Assembly: GCF_022346885.1 (NCBI RefSeq)
Contig: NZ_JAKRNK010000001.1
Location: forward strand, 558,001-622,000
DNA length: 64,000 nucleotides
Direction: 5' to 3'
Source: Paenibacillus sp. ACRRX
GTDB lineage: Bacteria; Bacillota; Bacilli; Paenibacillales; Paenibacillaceae
The translations under genes and the position numbers were made by a program. Below the pieces are notes generated by a model. The model worked only from the letters and a program-made list of their open reading frames with translations. It had not been told where the DNA came from and did no database searches. Shown here in pieces: positions 56,333 through 64,000 of the stretch (its first letter is position 1; every line of letters starts with the position of its first letter).

Positions 56333-56743
56333 ATGAATCAAACGATTATTCCGGATTTCGAACGTACAGACTTAGGTAATATTCAAATTGCACCTGAGGT
56401 TATTGAAGTGATTGCAGGTCTTGCTACCATTGAGGTAGAGGGCGTAGCAGGCATGAGCGGAGGCTTTGCCGGTGGTATCGCTGAATTGCTTGGCCGCAAG
56501 AACTTATCAAAAGGCGTTAAGGTGGAAGTTGGTCAACGCGAGGCGGCAGTTGATGTATCGATCATCGTCGAATATGGCAACCGTATCCCTGAGGTGGCGT
56601 CTAACATTCAGAACAATGTAAAACGTTCCATCGAGATGATGACTGGCCTTCATGTGGTAGAAGTGAATGTGCATGTGCATGATGTTCACTTTAAGTCGCA
56701 GGAGAAGCCGGAAGAGCCGGACAATTCTTCGCGCGTTAAATAG
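56333..56743 (+). CDS. yqhY: Asp23/Gls24 family protein YqhY
   Basis: A 136-residue Asp23/Gls24 protein. IQIAPEVIEVIAGLATIEVEGVAGMSGG and VDVSIIVEYGNRIPEVASNIQNNVKRSIEMMTGL are typical. In Bacillus YqhY is encoded with accBC and its loss disturbs acetyl-CoA carboxylase activity. Here a membrane anchor (AmaP) and a DUF2273 protein follow directly, giving a complete envelope-associated set. ATG at 56333 with AAGGAG upstream. Confidence 0.9.
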   Translation: MNQTIIPDFERTDLGNIQIAPEVIEVIAGLATIEVEGVAGMSGGFAGGIAELLGRKNLSKGVKVEVGQREAAVDVSIIVEYGNRIPEVASNIQNNVKRSIEMMTGLHVVEVNVHVHDVHFKSQEKPEEPDNSSRVK

Positions 56744-56756
56744 TGCTGGATGAGAG

Positions 56757-56781
56757 AACCCCCTCCATATGGCAGGGGGTT
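56757..56781 (+). other. Hairpin between yqhY and amaP
   Basis: AACCCCCT (56757-56764) pairs with AGGGGGTT (56774-56781). No T-run follows; it may limit read-through or protect the upstream message. Confidence 0.5.
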
Positions 56782-56811
56782 ACCTGTAATTCAACAAGGA
56801 GGCGCGGCAAT

Positions 56812-57351
56812 ATGGGTAGAATCTTTGACAGGCTGCTGTTGTTTCTATACAGCATCGTAATCGGCACGTTGTCCGTGGCAGCTATTATTGTAGCAAGCGG
56901 CCTGCTGCCTGATCTTATCGTTTTGAACCTGCCAGATGGCATGTTAATTACGGTTATTACTGTAGCTGCGGTTCTGTTCTTGATAAGCATCCGCTTTTTC
57001 TATGTTTCGATTCGACGAGAGCGCACATCACTGCCATCGATCGATCAGCGTACAGAAATTGGTGATATTAAGATCTCACTTGAGACCATTGAGAATGTAG
57101 CGTTAAAGGCGGCAGGACGAGTACGTGGTGTTAAGGATCTTAAAGCGCGTATCCGCGCAAATGACGCAGGGTTGGATATTATGATCCGTGCCATCGTAGA
57201 TGGGGAGAACGCTATTCCTGGCATTACGGAGGAAGTTCAGCGCAACGTTCGTGACTATGTACATGAGATTACCGGAATTCCAGTATCTTACGTGTCCGTT
57301 TACGTCGCGAATGTAGTGCAGACGCAGACGTTTAAGGCACGTGTTGAATAG
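56812..57351 (+). CDS. amaP: AmaP-type Asp23 membrane anchor protein
   Basis: A 179-residue protein with two N-terminal helices (about 7-30 and 45-68) and an Asp23-like cytoplasmic domain (about 85-179, GDIKISLETIENVALKAAGRVRGVKDL). AmaP anchors Asp23 filaments at the membrane in Staphylococcus. ATG at 56812, 8 bases after AAGGAGG; a longer frame from 56743 is unsupported. Confidence 0.87.
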   Translation: MGRIFDRLLLFLYSIVIGTLSVAAIIVASGLLPDLIVLNLPDGMLITVITVAAVLFLISIRFFYVSIRRERTSLPSIDQRTEIGDIKISLETIENVALKAAGRVRGVKDLKARIRANDAGLDIMIRAIVDGENAIPGITEEVQRNVRDYVHEITGIPVSYVSVYVANVVQTQTFKARVE

Positions 57352-57365
57352 GTGGTGAACTTCCG

Positions 57366-57596
57366 ATGTGGAAACAATTGTGGGAGAGTCACAGTGGACG
57401 AATCATCGGTATAGCAGCTGGGATCGGATTAGGTCTAGTGTATTTATTCGTTGGGTTTTGGGACATGCTCTTTGTTGCGCTGCTCGTATTTATCGGTTAT
57501 TCCGTTGGCAAGCATAAAGATATGGACTTAGGCCCCATGATACCGTGGCAGCGAATGCGTGTGTGGCTGTCCGATCACTGGAGATGGTTGAAGTAG
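57366..57596 (+). CDS. DUF2273 family small membrane protein
   Basis: A 76-residue protein with two helices (about 12-28 and 30-46), GRIIGIAAGIGLGLVYLFVGFWDMLFVALLVFIGYSVGKHKD. DUF2273 genes accompany amaP/Asp23 genes. Starts 14 bases after amaP. Presumed part of the same membrane-linked complex. Confidence 0.87.
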   Translation: MWKQLWESHSGRIIGIAAGIGLGLVYLFVGFWDMLFVALLVFIGYSVGKHKDMDLGPMIPWQRMRVWLSDHWRWLK

Positions 57597-57674
57597 TCCT
57601 ATGGACGCTCCGAACGACTGTGGCACCGCCGGTCAACCGACGGGGAGCTAATCGGGGCGGGCATAGGATTTTTT
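57597..57674 (+). terminator. Long structured terminator after the DUF2273 gene
   Basis: An outer stem TCCTATG (57597-57603) with CATAGGA (57662-57668) is followed by TTTTTT. Inside, GCTCC (57607-57611) pairs with GGAGC (57644-57648), around a GC-rich core. At 78 bases this is unusually elaborate for a terminator. Confidence 0.6.
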
Positions 57675-57801
57675 CATGGTCGAGCCATAAGGATGTTCCC
57701 CGACATATCAAGTAATCATTTGGCAGCAGAAATAAAACATTGATGATATAGCGCATCGACTGCTGGGACATCATGTTGATAAGAGCGCAGGAGGAACAAA
57801 G

Positions 57802-58326
57802 ATGAAAAGACGTATCGCGAGAGAAATGGCCATTCAAAGCTTGTACCAATTAGAAATGACAGGGATTACACCTGAACAAGCGGTCGAAATGGTCGTGGAT
57901 GAAGCGAAGCAAGAGGACAATGAGACGGGTGTAGAGGCAAAGGATGCCTCCGCCATGCGTGAACATGTACTGACATGGGTGCATGAGACTTGGGCGAAGC
58001 GCGAGGACATTGACTTTGTTTTGACAGGGTATTTGAAAGGCTGGCAGGTAGATCGACTTTCAAGAGTAGATCGTCAAATATTGCGCCTTGCCAGTTACGA
58101 ATTATTATACCGTGATGATGTACCACCAAAAGTAATCGTGAACGAAGCAGTTGTATTGGCGAAGCATTTTGGTACGGATGAGTCAGGCAAGTTCGTAAAC
58201 GGTGTATTAGGACAAATGCTGCGTGACCGCAATCCTTCGGAAGCGATTTCGGAAACGGAAACAGGCGAAGGCGCAACTTCTGGTACAAAACCAGATGTAG
58301 AAGCTGGTGCTGTAGAACAAGAATAA
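57802..58326 (+). CDS. nusB: Transcription antitermination factor NusB
   Basis: A 174-residue all-helical RNA-binding protein acting with NusE/S10 in rRNA antitermination. RRIAREMAIQSLYQLEMTG, DRLSRVDRQILRLASYELLYRDDVPPKVIVNEAVVLAKHFGTDESGKFVNGVLG are diagnostic. The last 30 residues are a variable Glu/Gly/Thr tail. ATG after AGGAGG. Same position as in Bacillus (yqhZ). Confidence 0.95.
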   Translation: MKRRIAREMAIQSLYQLEMTGITPEQAVEMVVDEAKQEDNETGVEAKDASAMREHVLTWVHETWAKREDIDFVLTGYLKGWQVDRLSRVDRQILRLASYELLYRDDVPPKVIVNEAVVLAKHFGTDESGKFVNGVLGQMLRDRNPSEAISETETGEGATSGTKPDVEAGAVEQE

Positions 58327-58471
58327 GTGTTTGAGTTAAGTTTGACATGGTTTGCTTGAATTAAGCAAGGAAGGGCATTTGGTGTTCTAACGTGTGTTAA
58401 CATAGATGTATTTCTATTGTTGATCGTGCTTCATGTTGTAATAGATAACGATTTGCATTGGGGGAGAGAAC

Positions 58472-59329
58472 ATGACTGGTTCTTTGATGAATGGTAAAAC
58501 GGTATCAGCAGCTATGCGTGAAGAAATGAAACAAGAAGTGGACAGATTGACAGCAAAAGGTGTTCAGCCTGGACTTGCTGTTGTATTGGTCGGAGAAGAT
58601 GCGGCATCACAGGTGTATGTGAACAGTAAGCATAAGACTTGTTTGGAGCTAGGTTATTACTCAGAAGTACACCGACTCCCAGCAGATACGACGGAATCTG
58701 ATCTTCTGGCACTTATTGAGACACTGAATGGACAGTCTACGATTCATGGTATTCTGGTTCAGCTTCCTTTGCCTAAGCATATCAACGAAAAAGCTGTAAT
58801 CGATGCAATTGCGGTTGCCAAAGATGTGGATGGCTTTCATCCAGTAAGTGTCGGCAATCTGGTTATTGGAGACGAGTCTTTATTACCATGTACGCCTGCA
58901 GGTGTTATTGAACTGTTGAAGCGTCATGAAGTAGACATTGCAGGCAAACATGCGGTTGTCATCGGGCGCAGCAATATTGTGGGCAAACCAGTGTCCTTGC
59001 TGCTTCAGCGAGAGAATGCAACTGTTACAATGTGTCATTCACGCACCGCCAACATGAAGGAATTGACGCGTCAAGCGGACATTCTTGTTGTTGCGATTGG
59101 TCGCGCCAATTTTGTAGATCGTTCCTTCCTTAAGCCAGGTGTTGTTGTGATTGACGTAGGCATGAATCGGCTTGAAAACGGCAAGCTTGCAGGTGATGTT
59201 GATTTTGAAGATGTCAAAGATCTGTGTGATTGGATCACGCCTGTTCCAGGTGGTGTAGGTCCGATGACGATTACGATGCTCATGTACAATACACTTAAAG
59301 CAGCAAAGCGGATTCATCATTTAACGTAA
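58472..59329 (+). CDS. folD: Methylenetetrahydrofolate dehydrogenase/cyclohydrolase FolD
   Basis: A 285-residue bifunctional one-carbon enzyme. VGEDAASQVYVNSKHKTCLELG with the catalytic Lys, GILVQLPLPKHI, DVDGFHP, IGRSNIVGKPVSLLL and PGGVGPMTITMLMYNT are all intact. ATG after GGGGGAGAG. Between nusB and xseA as in Bacillus. Confidence 0.96.
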   Translation: MTGSLMNGKTVSAAMREEMKQEVDRLTAKGVQPGLAVVLVGEDAASQVYVNSKHKTCLELGYYSEVHRLPADTTESDLLALIETLNGQSTIHGILVQLPLPKHINEKAVIDAIAVAKDVDGFHPVSVGNLVIGDESLLPCTPAGVIELLKRHEVDIAGKHAVVIGRSNIVGKPVSLLLQRENATVTMCHSRTANMKELTRQADILVVAIGRANFVDRSFLKPGVVVIDVGMNRLENGKLAGDVDFEDVKDLCDWITPVPGGVGPMTITMLMYNTLKAAKRIHHLT

Positions 59330-59354
59330 CAGATATATGAGGTATACAGAAATG

Positions 59355-59393
59355 CAGGGTGATAGCGGTGAAGGACTACCGGGTATCACCCTG
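59355..59393 (+). terminator. Hairpin between folD and xseA
   Basis: CAGGGTGATA (59355-59364) pairs with TATCACCCTG (59384-59393), with an inner CGGT/ACCG stem. The T-run is weak, so termination is likely partial. Confidence 0.55.
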
Positions 59394-59422
59394 TGTCTTA
59401 CTTATAAGGCGGGAGGATGTTG

Positions 59423-60793
59423 ATGTCACGTACAGATGAACAGCGAATTATGTCCGTTAAGGATCTCAATCGATACATTCGTATGAAACTGGATGGCGAT
59501 GAACGCATGCAGGATATTTGGCTGCGCGGAGAGATATCCAACTTTACGCATCATTCCAGCGGCCATATGTACTTTACATTGAAGGATGCAGACAGTCGAA
59601 TTAAAGCGATTATGTTTGCATCCAACAATCAAAAGCTACCGTTCCGGCCGAAGGAAGGTACGCGAGTAGTCGCAAATGGCTATGTGACCGTGTATGAGCG
59701 TGATGGACAGTATCAGTTCTATGCACAGCAGATGCAGCCTGATGGAATTGGCAGCTTGTATTTGGCCTATGAGCAGTTAAAGCAGAAGCTTCAGGGCGAG
59801 GGCTTGTTTGACGAGGGGCGCAAAAGACCGCTGCCGACTTTTCCTAGAGCGATTGGTGTTGTAACTTCGCCAACAGGAGCCGCCGTGCGTGATATTTTAA
59901 CAACACTTCATCGTAGACAACCAGGAATGACCGTACTGGTCTATCCGGTATTGGTACAAGGCAAGCAAGCAGCCTCTTCAATCGCGCATGCAATACATGC
60001 TCTAAACCGCCATGGTGAAGTGGATGTGATTATTGCAGGTAGAGGCGGCGGCTCATTGGAAGAACTATGGGCATTTAACGAAGAGGTTGTAGCACGGGCG
60101 ATCTCAGAATCACATATTCCTGTTATTTCTGCGGTTGGTCATGAGACGGATTTTACGATTGCTGATTTTGTTGCGGATTTACGGGCACCAACACCAACAG
60201 CGGCAGCGGAGCTGGCTGTTCCTCATCAGGAGGACCTTAAGCAGCATTTGCATCACCTGAATCGACGACTAAAGCAGGCGATGCAGCGTAATCTTGCGAT
60301 ACAGCAAGAGCGCCTGTTACGAGTACAGCAATCACCTGTCATTCGGAAGCCGAAACAAAGCGTACAACAGTACCGGGAGAGATTAGCACGCTGGAATGAA
60401 CGATTGTTAAACAGAGGCAAGTTGTCTGTCGTTAGTGCAGAACATCGTCTACAGGCAGCAACCGCAAGATTGCGTGAGCAATCACCGCTGCATCAGACCA
60501 AGATGGCGAGATCACGTCTTGTCACAAATTCCAAGCAGCTTCGTTCTCTTATGAGCAGCATCGTCAACAAGCAGCAGATGCAGCTTCACGGGGCCATGCG
60601 TCAACTTGATGCATTAAGTCCGCTTAAAGTAATGTCAAGAGGATACAGCCTGGTATATGATGAACAGGAAAATAGACTTATTAAGCAAGTTGCAGACGTG
60701 CAGCTTGGTGATATTATAAAAGTTAAAGTGACGGACGGGCAGCTCAATTGCCAGGTATGGTCCATGAAAGGGAGAGAAGACGATGAGTCATGA
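59423..60793 (+). CDS. xseA: Exodeoxyribonuclease VII large subunit
   Basis: A 456-residue nuclease subunit. N-terminal OB-fold (about 10-110; LRGEISNFTHHSSGHMYFTLKD), catalytic core with GVVTSPTGAAVRDILTTLHRRQPG and AGRGGGSLEELWAFNEE, VISAVGHETDFTIADFVADLRAPTPTAAAELAVP, then coiled-coil helices and a C-terminal SRGYSLV segment. ATG at 59423 is 6 bases after GGGAGG. Overlaps xseB by 11 bases. Confidence 0.95.
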   Translation: MSRTDEQRIMSVKDLNRYIRMKLDGDERMQDIWLRGEISNFTHHSSGHMYFTLKDADSRIKAIMFASNNQKLPFRPKEGTRVVANGYVTVYERDGQYQFYAQQMQPDGIGSLYLAYEQLKQKLQGEGLFDEGRKRPLPTFPRAIGVVTSPTGAAVRDILTTLHRRQPGMTVLVYPVLVQGKQAASSIAHAIHALNRHGEVDVIIAGRGGGSLEELWAFNEEVVARAISESHIPVISAVGHETDFTIADFVADLRAPTPTAAAELAVPHQEDLKQHLHHLNRRLKQAMQRNLAIQQERLLRVQQSPVIRKPKQSVQQYRERLARWNERLLNRGKLSVVSAEHRLQAATARLREQSPLHQTKMARSRLVTNSKQLRSLMSSIVNKQQMQLHGAMRQLDALSPLKVMSRGYSLVYDEQENRLIKQVADVQLGDIIKVKVTDGQLNCQVWSMKGREDDES

Positions 60794-61043
60794 TACGGAA
60801 CAAGTACAAGCCATGTCCTTTGAAGCTGCGATGGAACGCTTAGAGCACATCGTCAACCAGTTGGAAAGTGGAGATGTTCCCTTAGAGCAAGCGATTGAGT
60901 TATTCCAAGAAGGGATGATGCTGTCGAAGAACTGCTCATCCAAGCTGGAACAGGTTGAGCGCAAAATCGAAATGCTGACAGAACAAGACGGAGAATGGCA
61001 GAGACAAGCGTTTCAACCGGAAGCAGGTGACCTGATTGAATAA
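60783..61043 (+). CDS. xseB: Exodeoxyribonuclease VII small subunit
   Basis: An 86-residue helical hairpin: SFEAAMERLEHIVNQLESGDVPLEQAIELFQEGMMLSKNCSSKLEQVERKIE. Overlaps xseA by 11 bases and ispA by 8, so the three are translationally coupled. Confidence 0.95.
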   Translation: MSHDTEQVQAMSFEAAMERLEHIVNQLESGDVPLEQAIELFQEGMMLSKNCSSKLEQVERKIEMLTEQDGEWQRQAFQPEAGDLIE

Positions 61044-61950
61044 CGCCGAAGCAAATCTGGCATTGGAACACTATCTGAAGTCACGGGTAAGCGAGATTGA
61101 GGAAGCGCTTCCGAAGACTATTCCCGTAGATTGGTTATTTCCTGACAATCTAAAGGAATCGATGATGTATTCGTTAATGGCCGGAGGAAAGCGGCTGCGC
61201 CCCGTGTTTGTGTTAGCAGCTTGTGAGAGCTTGGGGGGCAACGTGCAATCGGCAATGCCTGTAGCTTGTGCGGTAGAAATGATTCACACCTATTCATTAG
61301 TTCACGACGATCTGCCAGCGATGGACAATGATGATTATCGTCGTGGCAAGCTGACTAATCATAAAGTACATGGGGAAGCGATGGCGATCCTCGCCGGTGA
61401 CGGGCTGCTCACCCATGCATTTTATAGTGTGACCCAAGCAACTCGTCAGTATGGTGTGCCAGCAGATATCATCTTAACGGTAGCTGAGGAACTGTCTTAT
61501 TATTCGGGAATGATAGGGATGGTCGGCGGACAAGCTGCTGATATGCTAGGCGAGCAAGGCGTTACTTCAATTCAACAGCTTGAATATATACATCTGCACA
61601 AGACAAGTGATCTGATTGTTTTTTCCCTTCGTGCGGGTGCAAGAATAGGCGGTGCTAACGAGCAGCAGATTGCCGCGCTGACCGAATTCGGCAGAAAGCT
61701 TGGCCTTGCATTTCAGATTCAGGATGACATACTGGATATTATTGGTGATGAAACATTGCTCGGCAAACAAAAAGGCAGCGATGAAAAGAGCGGCAAGGTA
61801 ACCTATCCTTTCTTTATTGGACTGGATGCGTCTAAAGCGGAAGTCGCACGATTGACGCATGAGGCGAAATCAGCTGTTGTGGATGCTAACTTACCATATC
61901 CAGCAAGACTGTTGGAACTGGCTGACTATTTGATGAACCGAGTGTATTAA
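61036..61950 (+). CDS. ispA: Farnesyl/polyprenyl diphosphate synthase IspA
   Basis: A 304-residue trans-prenyltransferase condensing isopentenyl diphosphate onto allylic diphosphates. First Asp-rich motif DDLPAMDNDDYRRG, second QIQDDILD, and GGKRLRP substrate site are intact. TTG start at 61036 after CAGGTGAC, overlapping xseB. Supplies precursors for undecaprenol and menaquinone. Confidence 0.95.
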   Translation: MNNAEANLALEHYLKSRVSEIEEALPKTIPVDWLFPDNLKESMMYSLMAGGKRLRPVFVLAACESLGGNVQSAMPVACAVEMIHTYSLVHDDLPAMDNDDYRRGKLTNHKVHGEAMAILAGDGLLTHAFYSVTQATRQYGVPADIILTVAEELSYYSGMIGMVGGQAADMLGEQGVTSIQQLEYIHLHKTSDLIVFSLRAGARIGGANEQQIAALTEFGRKLGLAFQIQDDILDIIGDETLLGKQKGSDEKSGKVTYPFFIGLDASKAEVARLTHEAKSAVVDANLPYPARLLELADYLMNRVY

Positions 61951-61998
61951 TGGAATGAACAACTAGTGGATTAAGTTTCGAAGTGCAGCTGCTCATGT

Positions 61999-62006
61999 GT
62001 TATAAT
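61999..62006 (+). promoter_or_regulatory. Possible promoter of dxs
   Basis: TGTTATAAT, an extended -10 (TATAAT at 62001-62006) with no clear -35, about 175 bases before dxs. Confidence 0.4.
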
Positions 62007-62180
62007 AAGCGGGTACCTTTTATGCGAGAACTTTTACATGAAGTGGTGTATATATAGACAGGTTTTAATTCTGGGATAAGAGTTTAAAATAACCACATTA
62101 GAGATGAATATGACATGTGAAATACACCAACCAGGTAGTGCATCATCATCAAATGAACCAACGAAAGCGAGGGAAAACCC

Positions 62181-64000
62181 GTGCTGCTCGAACAGATAAA
62201 TCAACCTAGTGATCTGAAGCGGCTGACGGTGGATCAACTGCCAGCGCTCGCCGAAGAGATTCGCCAATTCCTCATCGAGAAGCTGTCTGCCACTGGCGGG
62301 CATTTGGCACCTAATTTGGGCGTGGTAGAACTTACAATCGTCCTTCATTATTTGTACAATAGTCCGAACGACAAGTTTTTATTTGATGTTGGACATCAAT
62401 CATATGTTCACAAAATATTGACCGGTCGCAAGGATAAATTTGATACACTCCGGCAGTACAAAGGCCTGTGCGGATTTATTAAGCGCTCTGAGAGCGAGCA
62501 TGATGTATGGGAAGCAGGCCATAGCAGCACATCGTTATCTGCAGCAATGGGGATGGCGCTGTCGCGTGACCTAAAGGGTGAGGACAATAAGGTTGTCGCC
62601 ATAATCGGGGATGGTGCTTTAACCGGAGGTATGGCTCTGGAGGCCCTCAATCATATTGGCCATGAGAAGAGAAATTTAATGGTCGTGCTAAATGATAATG
62701 AAATGTCTATTGCGCCTAATGTAGGGGCTCTTCATAATTATTTGAGCAAGATCCGCTCAGACCGTACGTATGTAAAAGCAAAGGAAGAAGTAGAGCAGCT
62801 TTTGAAGAAAATACCGGCCATCGGCGACAAGCTTGCCAAAACAGCTGAACGGATGAAGGACGGTTTAAAATATTTAGTTGTTTCAGGTATGTTATTTGAA
62901 GAGTTTGGCCTGACATATTTGGGCCCTGTAGATGGGCATGACATCAAGAAACTTATTGATACATTTGATCAAGCAGATCGTGTTGAGGGTCCTGTGCTTG
63001 TGCATGTCATTACCCGCAAAGGCAAAGGGTACTCGCCTGCGGAAGCGGATTCGCACAAGTGGCATGGTATCACGCCTTACAAGATTGAATCTGGTCAAGT
63101 TGTAAAGGCAGTCGGCAATCCCATGTATACAGAAGTGTTTGGCAATGCGTTGATTGAGCTTGCAGCGCAGGACGAACGAATTGTTGCGGTAACACCTGCT
63201 ATGCCAGGCGGCTCAGGCCTGTTGCAGTTTGCGGAGAAGTTCCCAGGTCGGATGATAGACGTAGGTATCGCTGAACAGCATGCAGCAACCATGTGTGCTG
63301 CACTTGCGCTGGAGGGCATGAAGCCTGTCTACGCGGTATACTCAACGTTCTTGCAACGCGCCTATGATCAAATCGTCCATGATATTTGCCGTCAGGATGC
63401 AAATGTCATTTTTGCAATTGATCGTGCCGGATTCGTCGGTCCGGACGGGGAGACTCATCAAGGAATATACGATATCGCGTATATGCGTCATATTCCGAAT
63501 ATCGTGCTGATGATGCCTAAAGACGAAAACGAGCTGCGACACATGATGAAGACAGCTGTGGAATACAATGATGGACCTATTGCCGTGCGTTATCCACGTA
63601 TTAACGGTGTCGGTGTGGAATTTGACCAAGAACTTCATTCAATTCCAATTGGAAGTTGGGAAGTCGTTCGTCAGGGAGAGAATGCAGTTGTGCTTGCTGT
63701 CGGACCCATGATCCAGGTGGCAGAGGAAGCCGCCGAGTTGCTGCGACGTGATGGTATACAGCTGCGCGTCATTAACGCCCGTTTCATTAAGCCGCTTGAT
63801 GAAACGATGCTGTTGCAGCTTGCCAAGGAGCATTTGCCAATGGTCGTATTGGAAGAAGCTTGTACCAAGGGCGGGCTTGGCAGCAGCGTGCTGGAGTTTT
63901 ATGCAGAGCGACATATTTATAATCAAATGATCACCCCAATTGGTGTACCGGACTATTTTGTTGAACATGGAAGTATTAAGCAGCAGCGCGAAGAAGTCGG
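62181..64000 (+). CDS. dxs: 1-deoxy-D-xylulose-5-phosphate synthase (3' end outside window)
   Basis: 606 codons of an enzyme normally about 630 residues; the last part is cut by the window. It condenses pyruvate and glyceraldehyde 3-phosphate, the first step of the MEP isoprenoid pathway, using thiamine diphosphate. [46 protein letters not shown] with [10 protein letters not shown] (ThDP-Mg site), PAMPGGSGL and [17 protein letters not shown] are diagnostic. GTG start at 62181 with GAGGGA upstream. Follows ispA, as in Bacillus. Confidence 0.96.
   Translation, partial: MLLEQINQPSDLKRLTVDQLPALAEEIRQFLIEKLSATGGHLAPNLGVVELTIVLHYLYNSPNDKFLFDVGHQSYVHKILTGRKDKFDTLRQYKGLCGFIKRSESEHDVWEAGHSSTSLSAAMGMALSRDLKGEDNKVVAIIGDGALTGGMALEALNHIGHEKRNLMVVLNDNEMSIAPNVGALHNYLSKIRSDRTYVKAKEEVEQLLKKIPAIGDKLAKTAERMKDGLKYLVVSGMLFEEFGLTYLGPVDGHDIKKLIDTFDQADRVEGPVLVHVITRKGKGYSPAEADSHKWHGITPYKIESGQVVKAVGNPMYTEVFGNALIELAAQDERIVAVTPAMPGGSGLLQFAEKFPGRMIDVGIAEQHAATMCAALALEGMKPVYAVYSTFLQRAYDQIVHDICRQDANVIFAIDRAGFVGPDGETHQGIYDIAYMRHIPNIVLMMPKDENELRHMMKTAVEYNDGPIAVRYPRINGVGVEFDQELHSIPIGSWEVVRQGENAVVLAVGPMIQVAEEAAELLRRDGIQLRVINARFIKPLDETMLLQLAKEHLPMVVLEEACTKGGLGSSVLEFYAERHIYNQMITPIGVPDYFVEHGSIKQQREEV

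Noticed and set aside
57866-58348. 160-codon minus-strand frame opposite nusB
   Set aside because: Antisense to a full-length nusB; no supporting signals.

Overview
The window looks like a chromosomal segment of a spore-forming, facultatively anaerobic Gram-positive rod of the Paenibacillus type. The basis is a complete spoIIIA operon, a spore photoproduct lyase, strong GGAGG-type ribosome binding sites with many TTG/GTG starts, a Met T-box, YesMN-type two-component genes, copper-amine-oxidase-N (CuAO) surface proteins, and a gene order matching the Bacillus yqhP-to-dxs region. The genus is an inference; no rRNA is present. Both edges cut genes: a DUF485 protein on the left and dxs on the right.

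1-6.4 kb: end of a DUF485 gene preceded by a tiny translationally coupled ORF, then a BceRS-BceAB peptide-antibiotic sensing and detoxification module, and a lipoprotein with an internal duplication. 6.5-14.2 kb: a fermentation block with Fnr (C-terminal 4Fe-4S type), AdhE, pyruvate formate-lyase and its activase. Fnr-like or Fnr/Rex-like palindromes stand before fnr, adhE and pflB (three in tandem), and a long hairpin lies between pflB and pflA.

14.5-23.3 kb: a carbohydrate ABC importer (binding lipoprotein and two permeases, no ATPase) with a YesM/YesN pair and a cytoplasmic GH3 beta-N-acetylglucosaminidase, suggesting uptake of amino-sugar oligosaccharides. 23.5-38.9 kb: a large CuAO/PKD exported protein; a small membrane protein, a YidC paralogue, a Zur-like regulator and YidD packed together; T-box-controlled metG; a znuACB zinc importer with a Zur operator over its start site; CcdA; spore photoproduct lyase; MntR; a CuAO plus glycoside-hydrolase-like protein; and a patatin whose Shine-Dalgarno sequence is buried in a hairpin.

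38.9-64 kb: after a small AT-rich stretch with repeats comes the conserved yqhP/yqhQ, yqhR-aroQ-pepP-efp block, interrupted by lysC, a DUF441 gene and the sulfolactate genes comA/comB, then yqhV, spoIIIAA-AH (with a SigE-like promoter), accBC, yqhY/amaP/DUF2273, nusB, folD, xseAB, ispA and dxs. These genes join sporulation, fatty-acid precursor supply, envelope stress, one-carbon metabolism and isoprenoid synthesis.

I found no rRNA, tRNA, CRISPR array, intact transposase, prophage or defence island. The most interesting material is regulatory: the redox operators, the RNA structures, the Zur site, and the linkage of sulfolactate genes to spoIIIA.
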